A DNA stretch of 47,568 nt from Lysobacter antibioticus HS124. GTDB lineage: Bacteria > Pseudomonadota > Gammaproteobacteria > Xanthomonadales > Xanthomonadaceae. Where the stretch lies: contig NZ_HG424447.1 in NCBI RefSeq assembly GCF_000336385.2, positions 1-47,568 on the forward strand, given 5' to 3'. The translations under genes and the position numbers were made by a program. Under the pieces are notes generated by a model. The model did not search any database. It saw only the letters and a list, made by a program, of their open reading frames with translations, and was not told the DNA's origin. Of this stretch, positions 16,662 to 26,235 are shown piece after piece (the stretch's first letter is position 1; each line of letters begins with the position of its first letter).

Positions 16662-18194
16662 CTACGCGGCCTGTGGCGCATGGGCGCTGCCGCGTTCGCC
16701 GCGCCGGTAGCCGATCGCTTCGGTCAGGTGCGCGGTGGCGATGCTTTCGCTGCCGGCGAGGTCGGCGATGGTGCGGGCGACGCGCAGGATCCGGTGCAGC
16801 GACCGCGCCGACAATTGCAGCCCTTCGACCGCGCGCTCGAGCAGGGCCTGATCGCGCGCGGTCAGGCGGCAATGCGTTTCGGTCTGGGCTTGGTCGAGGC
16901 GGGCGTTGGGCTGGCCGGCGCGCGCGTGTTGGCGCTCGCGCGCGGCGAGCACGCGTTCGCGCACGCAGGCGCTGCTCTCGCCTTCGGGCTGGTCGGGGCG
17001 CAGTTGCGCCGGCGGCAGTCGCGGCACCTCCAGGTGCAGGTCGATGCGGTCGAGCAGCGGCCCGGAGATGCGCGCGCGGTAGCGGCGGATCGCTTCCTCG
17101 GCGCAGCGGCAACGGCCGCTGCTGTCGCCGGCCCAGCCGCAGGGGCAGGGATTCATCGCCGCGACCAATTGGAACCGCGCCGGAAACTCGGCGCTGCGCG
17201 CCGCGCGCGACACCGTCACCGTGCCCGATTCCAGCGGTTCGCGCAGCACTTCCAGCGCGCGCCGTTCCCATTCGGGCAATTCGTCGAGGAACAACACGCC
17301 ATGGTGGGCCAGCGAGACCTCGCCGGGACGCGGGTCGGCGCCGCCGCCGATCAACGCGACCGCGCTGGCGGTGTGGTGCGGGGCGCGGAACGGGCGCTCG
17401 CGCCAGCGCGCCGGGTCCAGGCCGCGACCGTCCGCGCGGCCGGCCACCGAAGCCACGGCGGCCGTTTCCAGGGCTTCGTCTTCGCTGGCTTCGGGCAACA
17501 GGCCGGGCAGGCGCGAGGCGAGCAGGGTCTTGCCGCAGCCGGGCGGACCGATCAGCAGCAGGTGATGCGCACCGGCTGCGGCGATCTCCAGCGCGCGCCG
17601 CGCCTGCGCCTGGCCGCGCACGTCGCGCAGGTCCGGTCCGGGTGCGTGCTGCAGCGGCACGGCCTGCGCCAGCGGCAGGGTTTGCCGGCCGGCGAGTTGG
17701 CCGCAGACTTCCAGCAGCGTGCGGCCGGTGCGCGCTTCGACCCGGCTGGCCAACGCGGCTTCGGCGCCGTTGCCTGCCGGCACGATCAAGCGCCTGCCAG
17801 CGGCCGCGGCGGCCAGCGCCGCCGGCAACACGCCGTCGACGGCGCGCAGTTCGCCGGTCAGGCCGAGTTCGCCGAGGAACTCGCATTCGCCCAACGCGTC
17901 GAGCGGAATCTGGCCGCTGGCGGCGAGGATGCCGAGCGCGATCGCCAGATCGTAACGGCCGCCGTCCTTGGGCAGGTCGGCCGGCGCCAGATTGACGGTG
18001 ATGCGCCGCTGCGGAAACTCGAAGCGCGCGCATTGGATCGCCGCGCGCACCCGGTCCTTGGCTTCGCGCACCGCGGCCTCCGGCAGGCCGACGATCGACA
18101 TCGACGGCAGCCCGCCGCCGAGGTGCACTTCGACCCGCACCGCGGGCGCGCGTACGCCGCTGCGCGCGCGGCTGTGGACGAGGGCGAGGTTCAT
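16662..18194 (-). CDS. comM: YifB/ComM-family Mg-chelatase-like AAA+ ATPase
   Basis: A 510-residue protein, the usual length for ComM. It has an N-terminal Lon-like domain (about 20-140), a central AAA+ module with Walker A GPPGCGKT (about 216-223) and a Walker B LFLDE, the NPCPCGW zinc-finger-like segment, and a C-terminal Mg-chelatase helical domain. ComM is a hexameric helicase that promotes branch migration and so aids integration of foreign DNA during natural transformation. ATG 18194 matches the family N terminus (MNLALVHSRA). It is followed upstream on the same strand, after a long gap, by ubiK, a neighbourhood common in Xanthomonadaceae. Confidence 0.95.
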   Translation of the reverse strand: MNLALVHSRARSGVRAPAVRVEVHLGGGLPSMSIVGLPEAAVREAKDRVRAAIQCARFEFPQRRITVNLAPADLPKDGGRYDLAIALGILAASGQIPLDALGECEFLGELGLTGELRAVDGVLPAALAAAAAGRRLIVPAGNGAEAALASRVEARTGRTLLEVCGQLAGRQTLPLAQAVPLQHAPGPDLRDVRGQAQARRALEIAAAGAHHLLLIGPPGCGKTLLASRLPGLLPEASEDEALETAAVASVAGRADGRGLDPARWRERPFRAPHHTASAVALIGGGADPRPGEVSLAHHGVLFLDELPEWERRALEVLREPLESGTVTVSRAARSAEFPARFQLVAAMNPCPCGWAGDSSGRCRCAEEAIRRYRARISGPLLDRIDLHLEVPRLPPAQLRPDQPEGESSACVRERVLAARERQHARAGQPNARLDQAQTETHCRLTARDQALLERAVEGLQLSARSLHRILRVARTIADLAGSESIATAHLTEAIGYRRGERGSAHAPQAA

Positions 18195-19720
<1,526 letters not shown>

Positions 19721-19969
19721 GTCGGCTGCGGCGTCGCCGTAGCGCGCCGTTTCGCTCTGGAGAAGGCGTCGATCGATCGGCGCTCGCGCCGGCGCATCGC
19801 AGGCTCGCGCGCGCAAAGATCGTTTCGAACGCCGTTGGCGCACGGGCGCGTGTGCGAGCGACAGTGTTTGCGCGGACGATTGTTTTCGTGTGCGGCGGCC
19901 GAGGAGGGCGGTCGCGGTTTGCGCCGCTCCTCGCCCGTGCTGCGCGGTGATCGGGGATCGCCGGAGCCT

Positions 19970-20884
19970 TCAATCCTCGCGGTCGGCGTCGAGGAAGGCT
20001 TGCAGGGCCGGCGCGCGCGGGCGGTTGACCAGTTCCAGCCGGTACAAAGGTCGGTTCAAGGCCCGGTCTTGGTCGCCGTCTCCGCCGTCGAAGCCGATCG
20101 TGCGTACCCGGCGCATGGTCGCCAGGTCGGCGATCACGGTTTCCGGAAGCAGCGCGATGCCGGCGCCGGCGGCGACCGCGCGCGCGATCGCCTCGTTGCT
20201 GCCGATCTCGATCACCCGCGCCGGGACGATGGCGTGTGCGGCGAACAGCGATTCGGCGACCTGGCGCGTGCCCGATCCGGGCTCGCGCAGCAGCCAGGTC
20301 TGCCGCGCCAATTCCTCCAGCGAGGGTCGGCGGCGTGCGCCGAGCGCGCTGCCGGAGGCGGCGATCAGGCGCAGCGGTTCGCTGCGCCACAGCGTCGACT
20401 CGATGCGCGGGTCTTCGACCCGGCCCTCGACGAAGCCCAGGTCGACCGCGCAATCGATCACCGCGCGGCTGACCTCCTCGGTGTTGCCGACCACCAGTTC
20501 GAAGGCCAGGCCCGGGTGGCGGCGCACGAACGGGCCGATCCGCTGCGGCAACCAGTAGCCGGCGATGGTGGTGCTGGCGCCGATGCGCAGCCGGCCCTGG
20601 CGCAGCTCGACCCGATCGCGCACGTCTTCGATCGCGATCCGTTCCAGGGCGAAGATCGCCCGCGCATGTTCGAACACCGCCCGGCCGTGTTCGGTCAGGC
20701 GCACCCCGCGCACCGCCTTGGCGTCGCCGCCGCTGCGTTCGATCAGCGGCAGGTCGAGCTGGTGTTCGAGTTCGCGCACAGCCTTGGACACCGCCGACTG
20801 GCTGACGAACAAGGCCTCGGCGGCGCGCGAGAAGCCTTGCTGCTCGACCACGGTCAGGAATACGCGCAGCAGGTGCAAGTTCAT
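19970..20884 (-). CDS. LysR-family regulator, YeiE-like
   Basis: A 304-residue LysR-type regulator with an N-terminal winged helix-turn-helix (about 2-62, FSRAAEALFVSQSAVSKAV) and a periplasmic-binding-like effector domain (about 92-295). ATG 20884 gives the family-typical N terminus MNLHLLRVFL; an alternative ATG at 20902 would run through a likely operator arm. It diverges from a YeiH-family exporter. In E. coli the LysR protein YeiE lies beside yeiH and related proteins respond to sulfite, so a role in sulfur oxyanion sensing is plausible but inferred. It likely also represses itself from the shared region. Confidence 0.9.
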   Translation of the reverse strand: MNLHLLRVFLTVVEQQGFSRAAEALFVSQSAVSKAVRELEHQLDLPLIERSGGDAKAVRGVRLTEHGRAVFEHARAIFALERIAIEDVRDRVELRQGRLRIGASTTIAGYWLPQRIGPFVRRHPGLAFELVVGNTEEVSRAVIDCAVDLGFVEGRVEDPRIESTLWRSEPLRLIAASGSALGARRRPSLEELARQTWLLREPGSGTRQVAESLFAAHAIVPARVIEIGSNEAIARAVAAGAGIALLPETVIADLATMRRVRTIGFDGGDGDQDRALNRPLYRLELVNRPRAPALQAFLDADRED

Positions 20885-20889
20885 TGCAT

Positions 20890-20940
20890 GAGTCCAGCTC
20901 ATGGATGCTTGAATTATATGTATTGGACTCCCTGAACGGG
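20890..20940. promoter_or_regulatory. Candidate LysR operator: GAGTCCA/TGGACTC inverted repeat
   Basis: GAGTCCA (20890-20896) and TGGACTC (20934-20940) are perfect 7-base inverted arms flanking an AT-rich core (about 20911-20933) that is unusual for this genome. It is centred between the LysR start and the yeiH start, as expected for a LysR-controlled divergent promoter. Confidence 0.5.
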
Positions 20941-20981
20941 CAGGCCTACCGTGGCGCCAGTTTCCGCCGGAGCCCGCCACC

Positions 20982-22040
20982 GTGTCCGCCCTGAATCCGA
21001 CCTCGTCCGCCCCCGCCGCCCCGCTCGGGGTTCACCGGCAGCACGGGTTCTGGCCGGGGCTGGCGCTGACCGGCGCGATCGCCGCCGCGGCGATGGGCCT
21101 GGCCACGTTGCCGGCGCTGCAGGGGCTGGGCTTGAGCGCGCTGACCCTGGCCATCGTGCTCGGCATCGCCGCCGGCAACACCTTCTTCCCGGCGCTGGCG
21201 CCGGCCACCGGCAGCGGTGTGGACTTCTGCAAGGCACGGCTGCTGCGGCTGGGCATCGTGCTGTACGGCTTCCGGGTCACCTTCCAGGAAATCGCCGGGG
21301 TGGGCTGGGCCGGGCTGGCGATCGATGCGGTGGTGGTGGCGAGCGTGTTCGGCCTGGCCACCTGGCTGGGCACGCGCTGGCTCAAGCTCGACCGCGAGAC
21401 GTCGATGCTGATCGGCGCCGGCAGCGCGATCTGCGGCGCGGCGGCGGTGATGGCGACCGAGCCGGTGGTGCGCGCGCAAGCGCACAAGGTGTCGGTGGCG
21501 GTGGCGACGGTGGTGGTGTTCGGCACCGTCGGCATGTTCGCGTACCCGTGGCTGTATCCGTATCTGGGCCTGAGCGAACACGCTTACGGCGTCTACGCCG
21601 GTTCGACCATCCACGAAGTCGCCCAGGTGGTGGTGGCCGGGCGCGCGGTCGGCGAGACCGCGGCCTCGGCGGCGGTGATCGAGAAGATGCTGCGGGTGAT
21701 GCTGCTGGCACCGTTCCTGTTGCTGCTGTCTTCGCGCGTCGGCGCGGCCGACGGCGCCGCGCGCGCGTCGAAGATCGTGGTCCCCTGGTTCGCGCTCGGC
21801 TTCGTCGCGGTCAGCGGACTGAACTCGCTGCATCTGCTGCCGGCGACGGCGAAGGCGGCGATCGTGCAGCTCGATACCGTGCTGCTGGCGATGGCGATGG
21901 CGGCGCTGGGGCTACGCACCCATGTCGGCGCGATCAAGCAGGCCGGCGCCAAGCCGATGCTGCTGGCGGCGATCCTGTTCGGCGTGCTGACGGTGGGCGG
22001 GTATGCGTTCAACGTCGGCGCGGCGAAGCTGTTCGGCTGA
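20982..22040 (+). CDS. yeiH: YeiH-family (UPF0324) putative sulfate exporter
   Basis: A 352-residue integral membrane protein with about ten helices. It has family-typical motifs: LGIAAGN near the N terminus, RLGIVLYGFRVTFQEI, the SAICGAAAV segment and STIHEVAQVV. Members are annotated as putative sulfate exporters; direct transport evidence is limited. The start is GTG 20982 with GGAG nine bases upstream. The divergent LysR regulator is probably its controller. It ends in a short gap before the convergent sodC gene. Confidence 0.9.
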   Translation: MSALNPTSSAPAAPLGVHRQHGFWPGLALTGAIAAAAMGLATLPALQGLGLSALTLAIVLGIAAGNTFFPALAPATGSGVDFCKARLLRLGIVLYGFRVTFQEIAGVGWAGLAIDAVVVASVFGLATWLGTRWLKLDRETSMLIGAGSAICGAAAVMATEPVVRAQAHKVSVAVATVVVFGTVGMFAYPWLYPYLGLSEHAYGVYAGSTIHEVAQVVVAGRAVGETAASAAVIEKMLRVMLLAPFLLLLSSRVGAADGAARASKIVVPWFALGFVAVSGLNSLHLLPATAKAAIVQLDTVLLAMAMAALGLRTHVGAIKQAGAKPMLLAAILFGVLTVGGYAFNVGAAKLFG

Positions 22041-22205
22041 GCGGCGAGGGCGCAGCGACGCCCGCCGGCCTGGCGGACACGGCGCATCGCCACCGGCGTG
22101 CACGCGCTGCCGGCATTGGCCGGCACGTGTTCGCAGCGCAGGCTGGCGCTCGTATCGTCGGCAAAGAGCGCCGTCGCAGCGATCCACGCGGATCGCTGCG
22201 ATCGC

Positions 22206-22745
22206 TCAGAGCGCGAGTTCGATGACGCCGCAGGCCTGGCGCGCGCCGGCATTGCCGGTCGGCTGGCTCTTGTAGTCGTCCGGCGCGGCGTGAACGATCA
22301 CCGCGCGGCCGGCGATGTCGTTGGCCGCGCCGCCGCCGAGCGCCACGCCGCTGGCGTAGGCTTCGACCTTGGCCACGCCCTTGGCATCGGCGACCAGATT
22401 GTTCATGTCGCCGGCGTGATGGGCGCCATGCTCGACCTGGCCGTGCGGTTGCCCGGCCGGATTGAAATGGCCGCCGGCGCTGCTGGCATCGGCGGCGCTG
22501 CAATCGCCTTTCTCATGGATGTGGATGGCATGGGTGCTGCCGGGTTCCAGTCCGGCGATCTCGCCGCTCACGTACATCCGGTCGCCCTTCGGACGCACGA
22601 CCAGCTTGCCGCTGACCCGGCTGCCGGAGGCCGGCATCATCTCCACCGTCGCGGACGGCGCAGGGGCGGGACGGCTGGCCTGGCCGCTGCAGGCGGCGAC
22701 CCCGAGCGCGGCGACGATCGAGGCGGAACGCAGAATCTGGGACAT
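22206..22745 (-). CDS. sodC: Cu/Zn superoxide dismutase, lipoprotein
   Basis: A 179-residue SodC. The signal peptide ends in a lipobox with Cys19, so it should be a lipoprotein of the periplasmic face or outer membrane. Copper ligands are His75, His77, His93 and His152; zinc ligands are His93, His101, His110 and Asp113; Cys82 and Cys172 form the usual disulfide. The enzyme dismutes superoxide outside the cytoplasm. ATG 22745 follows AGGAG. It converges with yeiH, and its upstream side faces a long non-coding region. Confidence 0.96.
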   Translation of the reverse strand: MSQILRSASIVAALGVAACSGQASRPAPAPSATVEMMPASGSRVSGKLVVRPKGDRMYVSGEIAGLEPGSTHAIHIHEKGDCSAADASSAGGHFNPAGQPHGQVEHGAHHAGDMNNLVADAKGVAKVEAYASGVALGGGAANDIAGRAVIVHAAPDDYKSQPTGNAGARQACGVIELAL

Positions 22746-22974
22746 ACATACTCCTGTCGGCTGTGACTCAAAGCGTGCGGGCGCATCGGTCGCCGTCGCC
22801 GCTCCATCCAACGTCGAGGCAGGCCGAAACAGCGGGGCGCTGCTCGGCAGGCGAGTCGCGCGCCTGCATCGGTGTGCGTGAGGAGATGCCGAATGCGAGT
22901 TCGGGCCGCCGATCGCCAGTGCGATGCGGCGGCTTCGTCGAGTGCCCGGTGTCTGCGGGCTACGATGCGGGGCG

Positions 22975-22992
22975 ATTTCCCATTTGGGAAAT
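22975..22992. promoter_or_regulatory. Perfect palindrome ATTTCCCA-TT-TGGGAAAT with nearby promoter-like sequence
   Basis: The two 8-base arms (22975-22982 and 22985-22992) are exact complements with a 2-base spacer. The palindrome overlaps TTGGGA (22984-22989), which is 18 bases upstream of TACATA (23008-23013), a possible plus-strand promoter. The AT-rich island of about 45 bases is conspicuous in this genome. The cognate regulator is not known. Confidence 0.5.
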
Positions 22993-23243
22993 AGATTGTT
23001 TCAACGGTACATATGCATGGGCTCTATCGGGCTCGCGCGCCTGAAGTCGCACAATCCAAGCGCCCGCACACCTCTCGCGAGCGGTGCGAGCGCAAAAGCG
23101 GTTCGCGCAGTTTGGCGACCGAGGCCGTCGAGCCGTTGGCGCGGTTGCGTGCGTGCGCGGCGGGCACGCAATACGTGCATTGCGTTGCGCAAGGCACGGT
23201 TTCGGGCGGCGCGGAGCCCGGCGCCTGCCGGACTCGAGTGCGT

Positions 23244-23270
23244 CGTCCGGCGCCGCATCGGCGCCGGACG
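23244..23270 (-). terminator. Strong hairpin downstream of speE
   Basis: A perfect 12-base stem (23244-23255 with 23259-23270) closed by a CAT triloop begins 15 bases after the speE stop codon. It has no T tract on either strand, so it may be an I-shaped terminator or a 3'-end stabiliser rather than a canonical intrinsic terminator. Confidence 0.5.
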
Positions 23271-23284
23271 GGCGGCTGCGGCGT

Positions 23285-24136
23285 TTACTCGCCCAGCGCT
23301 TCGGCGACGAAGGCCGGAGTCGACAGCGCGCCCTGGTGGATACCGGCGTTGTAGTACTGGGTCGCGAAGCCCTTGGCCTGTGCGTCGGCCTGGCGGAATT
23401 CGAAGCCGTCGCCTTTGCGCGCCAGGGTGCAGCTCCACCAGCCGGTCGGGTAGCACGGCTGCGGGAACGGCAGGGTCTTGAAGGTCCGGAAGCCGGCCTT
23501 GCCCATTTCGGTGCGCATTTCCTGGATCAGCTTGAGCAGCATCAGCGGCGACTCGGACTGCTGGACCAGGATGCCGTCCTCGCGCAGGGCGCGGAAGCAG
23601 CTGTCGTAGAAAGCCTTGTTGAACAGGCCTTCGGCCGGGCCGACCGGATCGGTGGAGTCGACGATGACGATGTCGACGCTGTTGGCCGGACGGTTGGCCA
23701 TGTAGGCGATGCCGTCGTCGAACAGCAGCTGCGCGCGCGGGTCGGCGTTGCGCTCGCACAGTTCCGGGAACCACTTCTCGGCCATGCGCGTGACCTGCTC
23801 GTCGATGTCGCACTGCACGGCCTCTTCGACACCGTCGTGCTTGAGCACTTCGCGCAGGGTGCCGCAGTCGCCGCCGCCGATGATGACCACGTTCTTGGGC
23901 GCGCGATGGGTGAACAGCGCCGGGTGCGACATCATCTCGTGATAGAGGAAGTTGTCGCGCGTGGTCAGCATGACCGCGCCGTCGATCAGCATCAGGTTGC
24001 CCCAGTCGGTCGTCTCGTAGATCTCGATCTTCTGGAACGGCGACTGCACCTCGTCGAGCTTGCGGGTGATCCGATAGCCGATCGACGAACCGGTCGGGTC
24101 GAAGTTTTCGTAATGCCAGGAGGTGTTGCTGCTCAT
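23285..24136 (-). CDS. speE: Spermidine synthase (polyamine aminopropyltransferase)
   Basis: A 283-residue enzyme that transfers an aminopropyl group from decarboxylated S-adenosylmethionine to putrescine. The N-terminal beta domain (about 1-70) and Rossmann domain are complete. Visible motifs are DGAVMLTTRDNFLYHEM, the nucleotide-binding GGGDCGTLREVLKH, and DSTDPVGPAEGLF with the catalytic aspartate. ATG 24136 fits the family start MSSNTSWHYE. It is divergent from the M48 protease gene and lies about 2 kb from speA, which makes agmatine for the putrescine supply, so the two genes belong to one pathway. Confidence 0.96.
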   Translation of the reverse strand: MSSNTSWHYENFDPTGSSIGYRITRKLDEVQSPFQKIEIYETTDWGNLMLIDGAVMLTTRDNFLYHEMMSHPALFTHRAPKNVVIIGGGDCGTLREVLKHDGVEEAVQCDIDEQVTRMAEKWFPELCERNADPRAQLLFDDGIAYMANRPANSVDIVIVDSTDPVGPAEGLFNKAFYDSCFRALREDGILVQQSESPLMLLKLIQEMRTEMGKAGFRTFKTLPFPQPCYPTGWWSCTLARKGDGFEFRQADAQAKGFATQYYNAGIHQGALSTPAFVAEALGE

Positions 24137-24301
24137 GCCGATGGATTCCGGTGACGGGACGCGCTTCCAGGGTAAGCCGCGCCGATGACGGTGGCGCGGC
24201 GGGAAGGCGAGGGGGCGATATTGTAAGGGACTGTAATGCAGGCGCCTGCGGCGGCGGGCCGGGTCTATGATGACCGCATTCAGGGAAAGGGGAGCGCCGG
24301 G

Positions 24302-26152
24302 ATGGCGACCATGGAGCGATACCGGCAATTGGTGGGTCGGCTGGAAGCGCAGGCGCAGCGGGCGCCGGGGACGTACAAGTTCAAGCTCGGCCTGCTGGCC
24401 GCACTGGGCTTTGCGGTGTTGGGCGGCAGCGTGCTGCTGGCGCTGGGCCTGTCGGTCGGGCTGGTGGCCGCGCTGGTCGCGATCAGTCCCTTGCTGCTGC
24501 TCAAGCTGATCAAGGTGGTGTGGATTCCGGTCGCCTTCGGCGGCTTCATGCTCAAGGCGCTGTGGGTGAAGTTCGAGCCGCCGGCCGGCCACGCGCTGCA
24601 GCCGGGCGAGGCACCGGCCCTGGAAGCCGAAATCGAGCGCCTGCGCCGCGAGGCCGGAGCGCCGCCGTTGCGCGCGATCCTGCTCGATTCCTCGCTCAAC
24701 GCCGGTGCGGCCAGCGTGCCGCGCGCGCTCGGCCTGCTCGGCCACGAGCACTATCTGGTGCTCGGCCTGCCGCTGATGCGACTGCTCGACCGCGACCAGC
24801 TCGCGGCGGTGATCGCGCACGAGTTCGGTCATTTCGGCGGCGGCCACAGCCGGTTTTCCGGCTGGATCTACCGCGTGCGCGCCGGCTGGTACCGGGTGCT
24901 GCACGGCCTGGCCGAGCGGCGCTCCTGGACGACCGCGGCGTTCGTGCGCTTCTTCGGCTGGTACGCGCCCTACTTCGACGCCTACAGCTTCGTGCTGGCC
25001 CGGGCACAGGAATACGATGCCGACGCCACCGCCGCGCGGGTGGTCGGCGCGGCGCCGCTGGCGCAGGCTCTGCAGCGGCTGGGCTTGAGCGACGCGCGCC
25101 TGGAGCGCGACTTCTGGCCGGCCGTGCAGGGCCGCGTGCCGGCCCAGCCCGAGCCGCCGGCGCTGTTGTTCCGCGACATGGCGGCCGACCTGGCCCAGCC
25201 GGACCCGCAGGCGCCGGCGCGGCTGCAGGAATTGCTGGGACGGGCGCCGGACCTGGACGACACCCATCCGACCCTGAGCCAGCGTCTGCAGGCCCTGGCG
25301 CAGACGCCCGCGCCGCCTGCGGCGCCGGCGGCCGATGCGGCGCAGGTCCTGCTCGGCCCGCTGGCCGACGCGCTGGAGCGGCAGTTCAGCCGGGAATGGC
25401 AGGAACAGGCCGGGCCGCAGTGGCGCGAAAGCCACCTGCGGCATGCCGACGATCAGGCCCGGCTGAGCGAACTCGACGCGCGCGCGGACGCGCTCAGCGG
25501 CGAGGAGCGTGCCGAGTACGCTTCGCTGGTCGAGCAGTTGCGGCCGGACAGCGATGTCGGCCCGCTCTATCGCGCCGCGCTGCAGGCCCTGCCGGAGCAC
25601 GCGCTCAGCCATGGCCGCTACGGCGCCTGGCTGCTGGCGCGCAACGACGTCGCCGGCGTCGACCATGTCGAGCGCGCCATCGCCCTGGACCCGCGCCTGC
25701 TCGAGTCCGGCCTGTCGGTGCTGGAGCGCCATTACCGCGAGATCGGCGACCGAGCCGGCCACCAGGCCGTGTGGCGTCGGATCGAAGCCTTGCAGCGCCA
25801 ACGCGCGCTGGCCTTGCAGGCGCGCGAGCAGATCGGCGCCAAGGACGAGTTCCTGCCGCATGCGCTGGCGCCGCAGGCGCTTGCCGTGGCCGTGACCGGG
25901 CTGCAACGCGCCGGCAACGTCGCCCGTGCCTGGATCGCGCGCAAGGCGATCCCGGGCGACGACAGCGGCGTGCCGCATTACGTGGTGCTGGTGAAAACCC
26001 GCGGCTGGCGCTGGAGCCAGTCGGGCGCGCTGCAGAAGGTGGTCGACGCGATCGAGCTGCCGGGCTCGTGCATCGTCCTGGACGCCGGCGCCGAACGGGC
26101 CGTGGCCAAGCGGATCCAGGCGTTGGGCGGGCCCGACTACGTCCGCGGCTGA
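24302..26152 (+). CDS. M48-family zinc metallopeptidase, membrane-bound
   Basis: A 616-residue protein with two N-terminal membrane helices (about 28-80), an M48 peptidase domain with the zinc motif HEFGH at 173-177 and the third ligand Glu237 in QEYDADA, and a long C-terminal extension (about 330-616) with helical, TPR-like character around 440-500. M48 enzymes such as HtpX and Ste24 degrade misfolded or processed membrane proteins. The extension is larger than in HtpX and its job is unknown. ATG 24302 follows AGGGGAG; a TATGAT at 24266-24271 may be the -10 element. It lies between the polyamine genes speE and speA, with no evident functional tie. Confidence 0.9.
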   Translation: MATMERYRQLVGRLEAQAQRAPGTYKFKLGLLAALGFAVLGGSVLLALGLSVGLVAALVAISPLLLLKLIKVVWIPVAFGGFMLKALWVKFEPPAGHALQPGEAPALEAEIERLRREAGAPPLRAILLDSSLNAGAASVPRALGLLGHEHYLVLGLPLMRLLDRDQLAAVIAHEFGHFGGGHSRFSGWIYRVRAGWYRVLHGLAERRSWTTAAFVRFFGWYAPYFDAYSFVLARAQEYDADATAARVVGAAPLAQALQRLGLSDARLERDFWPAVQGRVPAQPEPPALLFRDMAADLAQPDPQAPARLQELLGRAPDLDDTHPTLSQRLQALAQTPAPPAAPAADAAQVLLGPLADALERQFSREWQEQAGPQWRESHLRHADDQARLSELDARADALSGEERAEYASLVEQLRPDSDVGPLYRAALQALPEHALSHGRYGAWLLARNDVAGVDHVERAIALDPRLLESGLSVLERHYREIGDRAGHQAVWRRIEALQRQRALALQAREQIGAKDEFLPHALAPQALAVAVTGLQRAGNVARAWIARKAIPGDDSGVPHYVVLVKTRGWRWSQSGALQKVVDAIELPGSCIVLDAGAERAVAKRIQALGGPDYVRG

Positions 26153-26196
26153 GCGCGGACGCCCCCGCCGGGCGGGACCCGGGGGGCGGACGACGC

Positions 26197-26202
26197 TAGA
26201 AT
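26197..26202 (+). promoter_or_regulatory. Candidate -10 element for speA
   Basis: TAGAAT lies 33 bases upstream of the speA start, in the short gap after the M48 gene. No consensus -35 is visible at 17 bases, so this is a tentative call. A GC-rich inverted repeat precedes it (about 26160-26188). Confidence 0.35.
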
Positions 26203-26235
26203 GCCCGCTCCTCCCCGCACGCTGGTAGCACGCCG

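Larger units (their letters stand above)
22746..23284. other. Non-coding region between sodC and speE with palindromes
   Basis: No gene is supported in these 539 bases. The first part carries the sodC promoter region. Three structures are listed or described separately: an 18-base palindrome and AT-rich island near 22975-23020, a 7-base stem with a 6-base loop at 23166-23185 (ACGCAAT/ATTGCGT), and a 12-base hairpin just past speE. The open frames here are arginine-rich and lack ribosome binding sites. A small untranslated RNA on the plus strand is possible. Confidence 0.5.

Noticed and set aside
23013-23354. 113-codon frame starting after the palindrome
   Set aside because: Runs into antisense of speE, lacks a ribosome binding site and has shadow composition; an RNA is more plausible.
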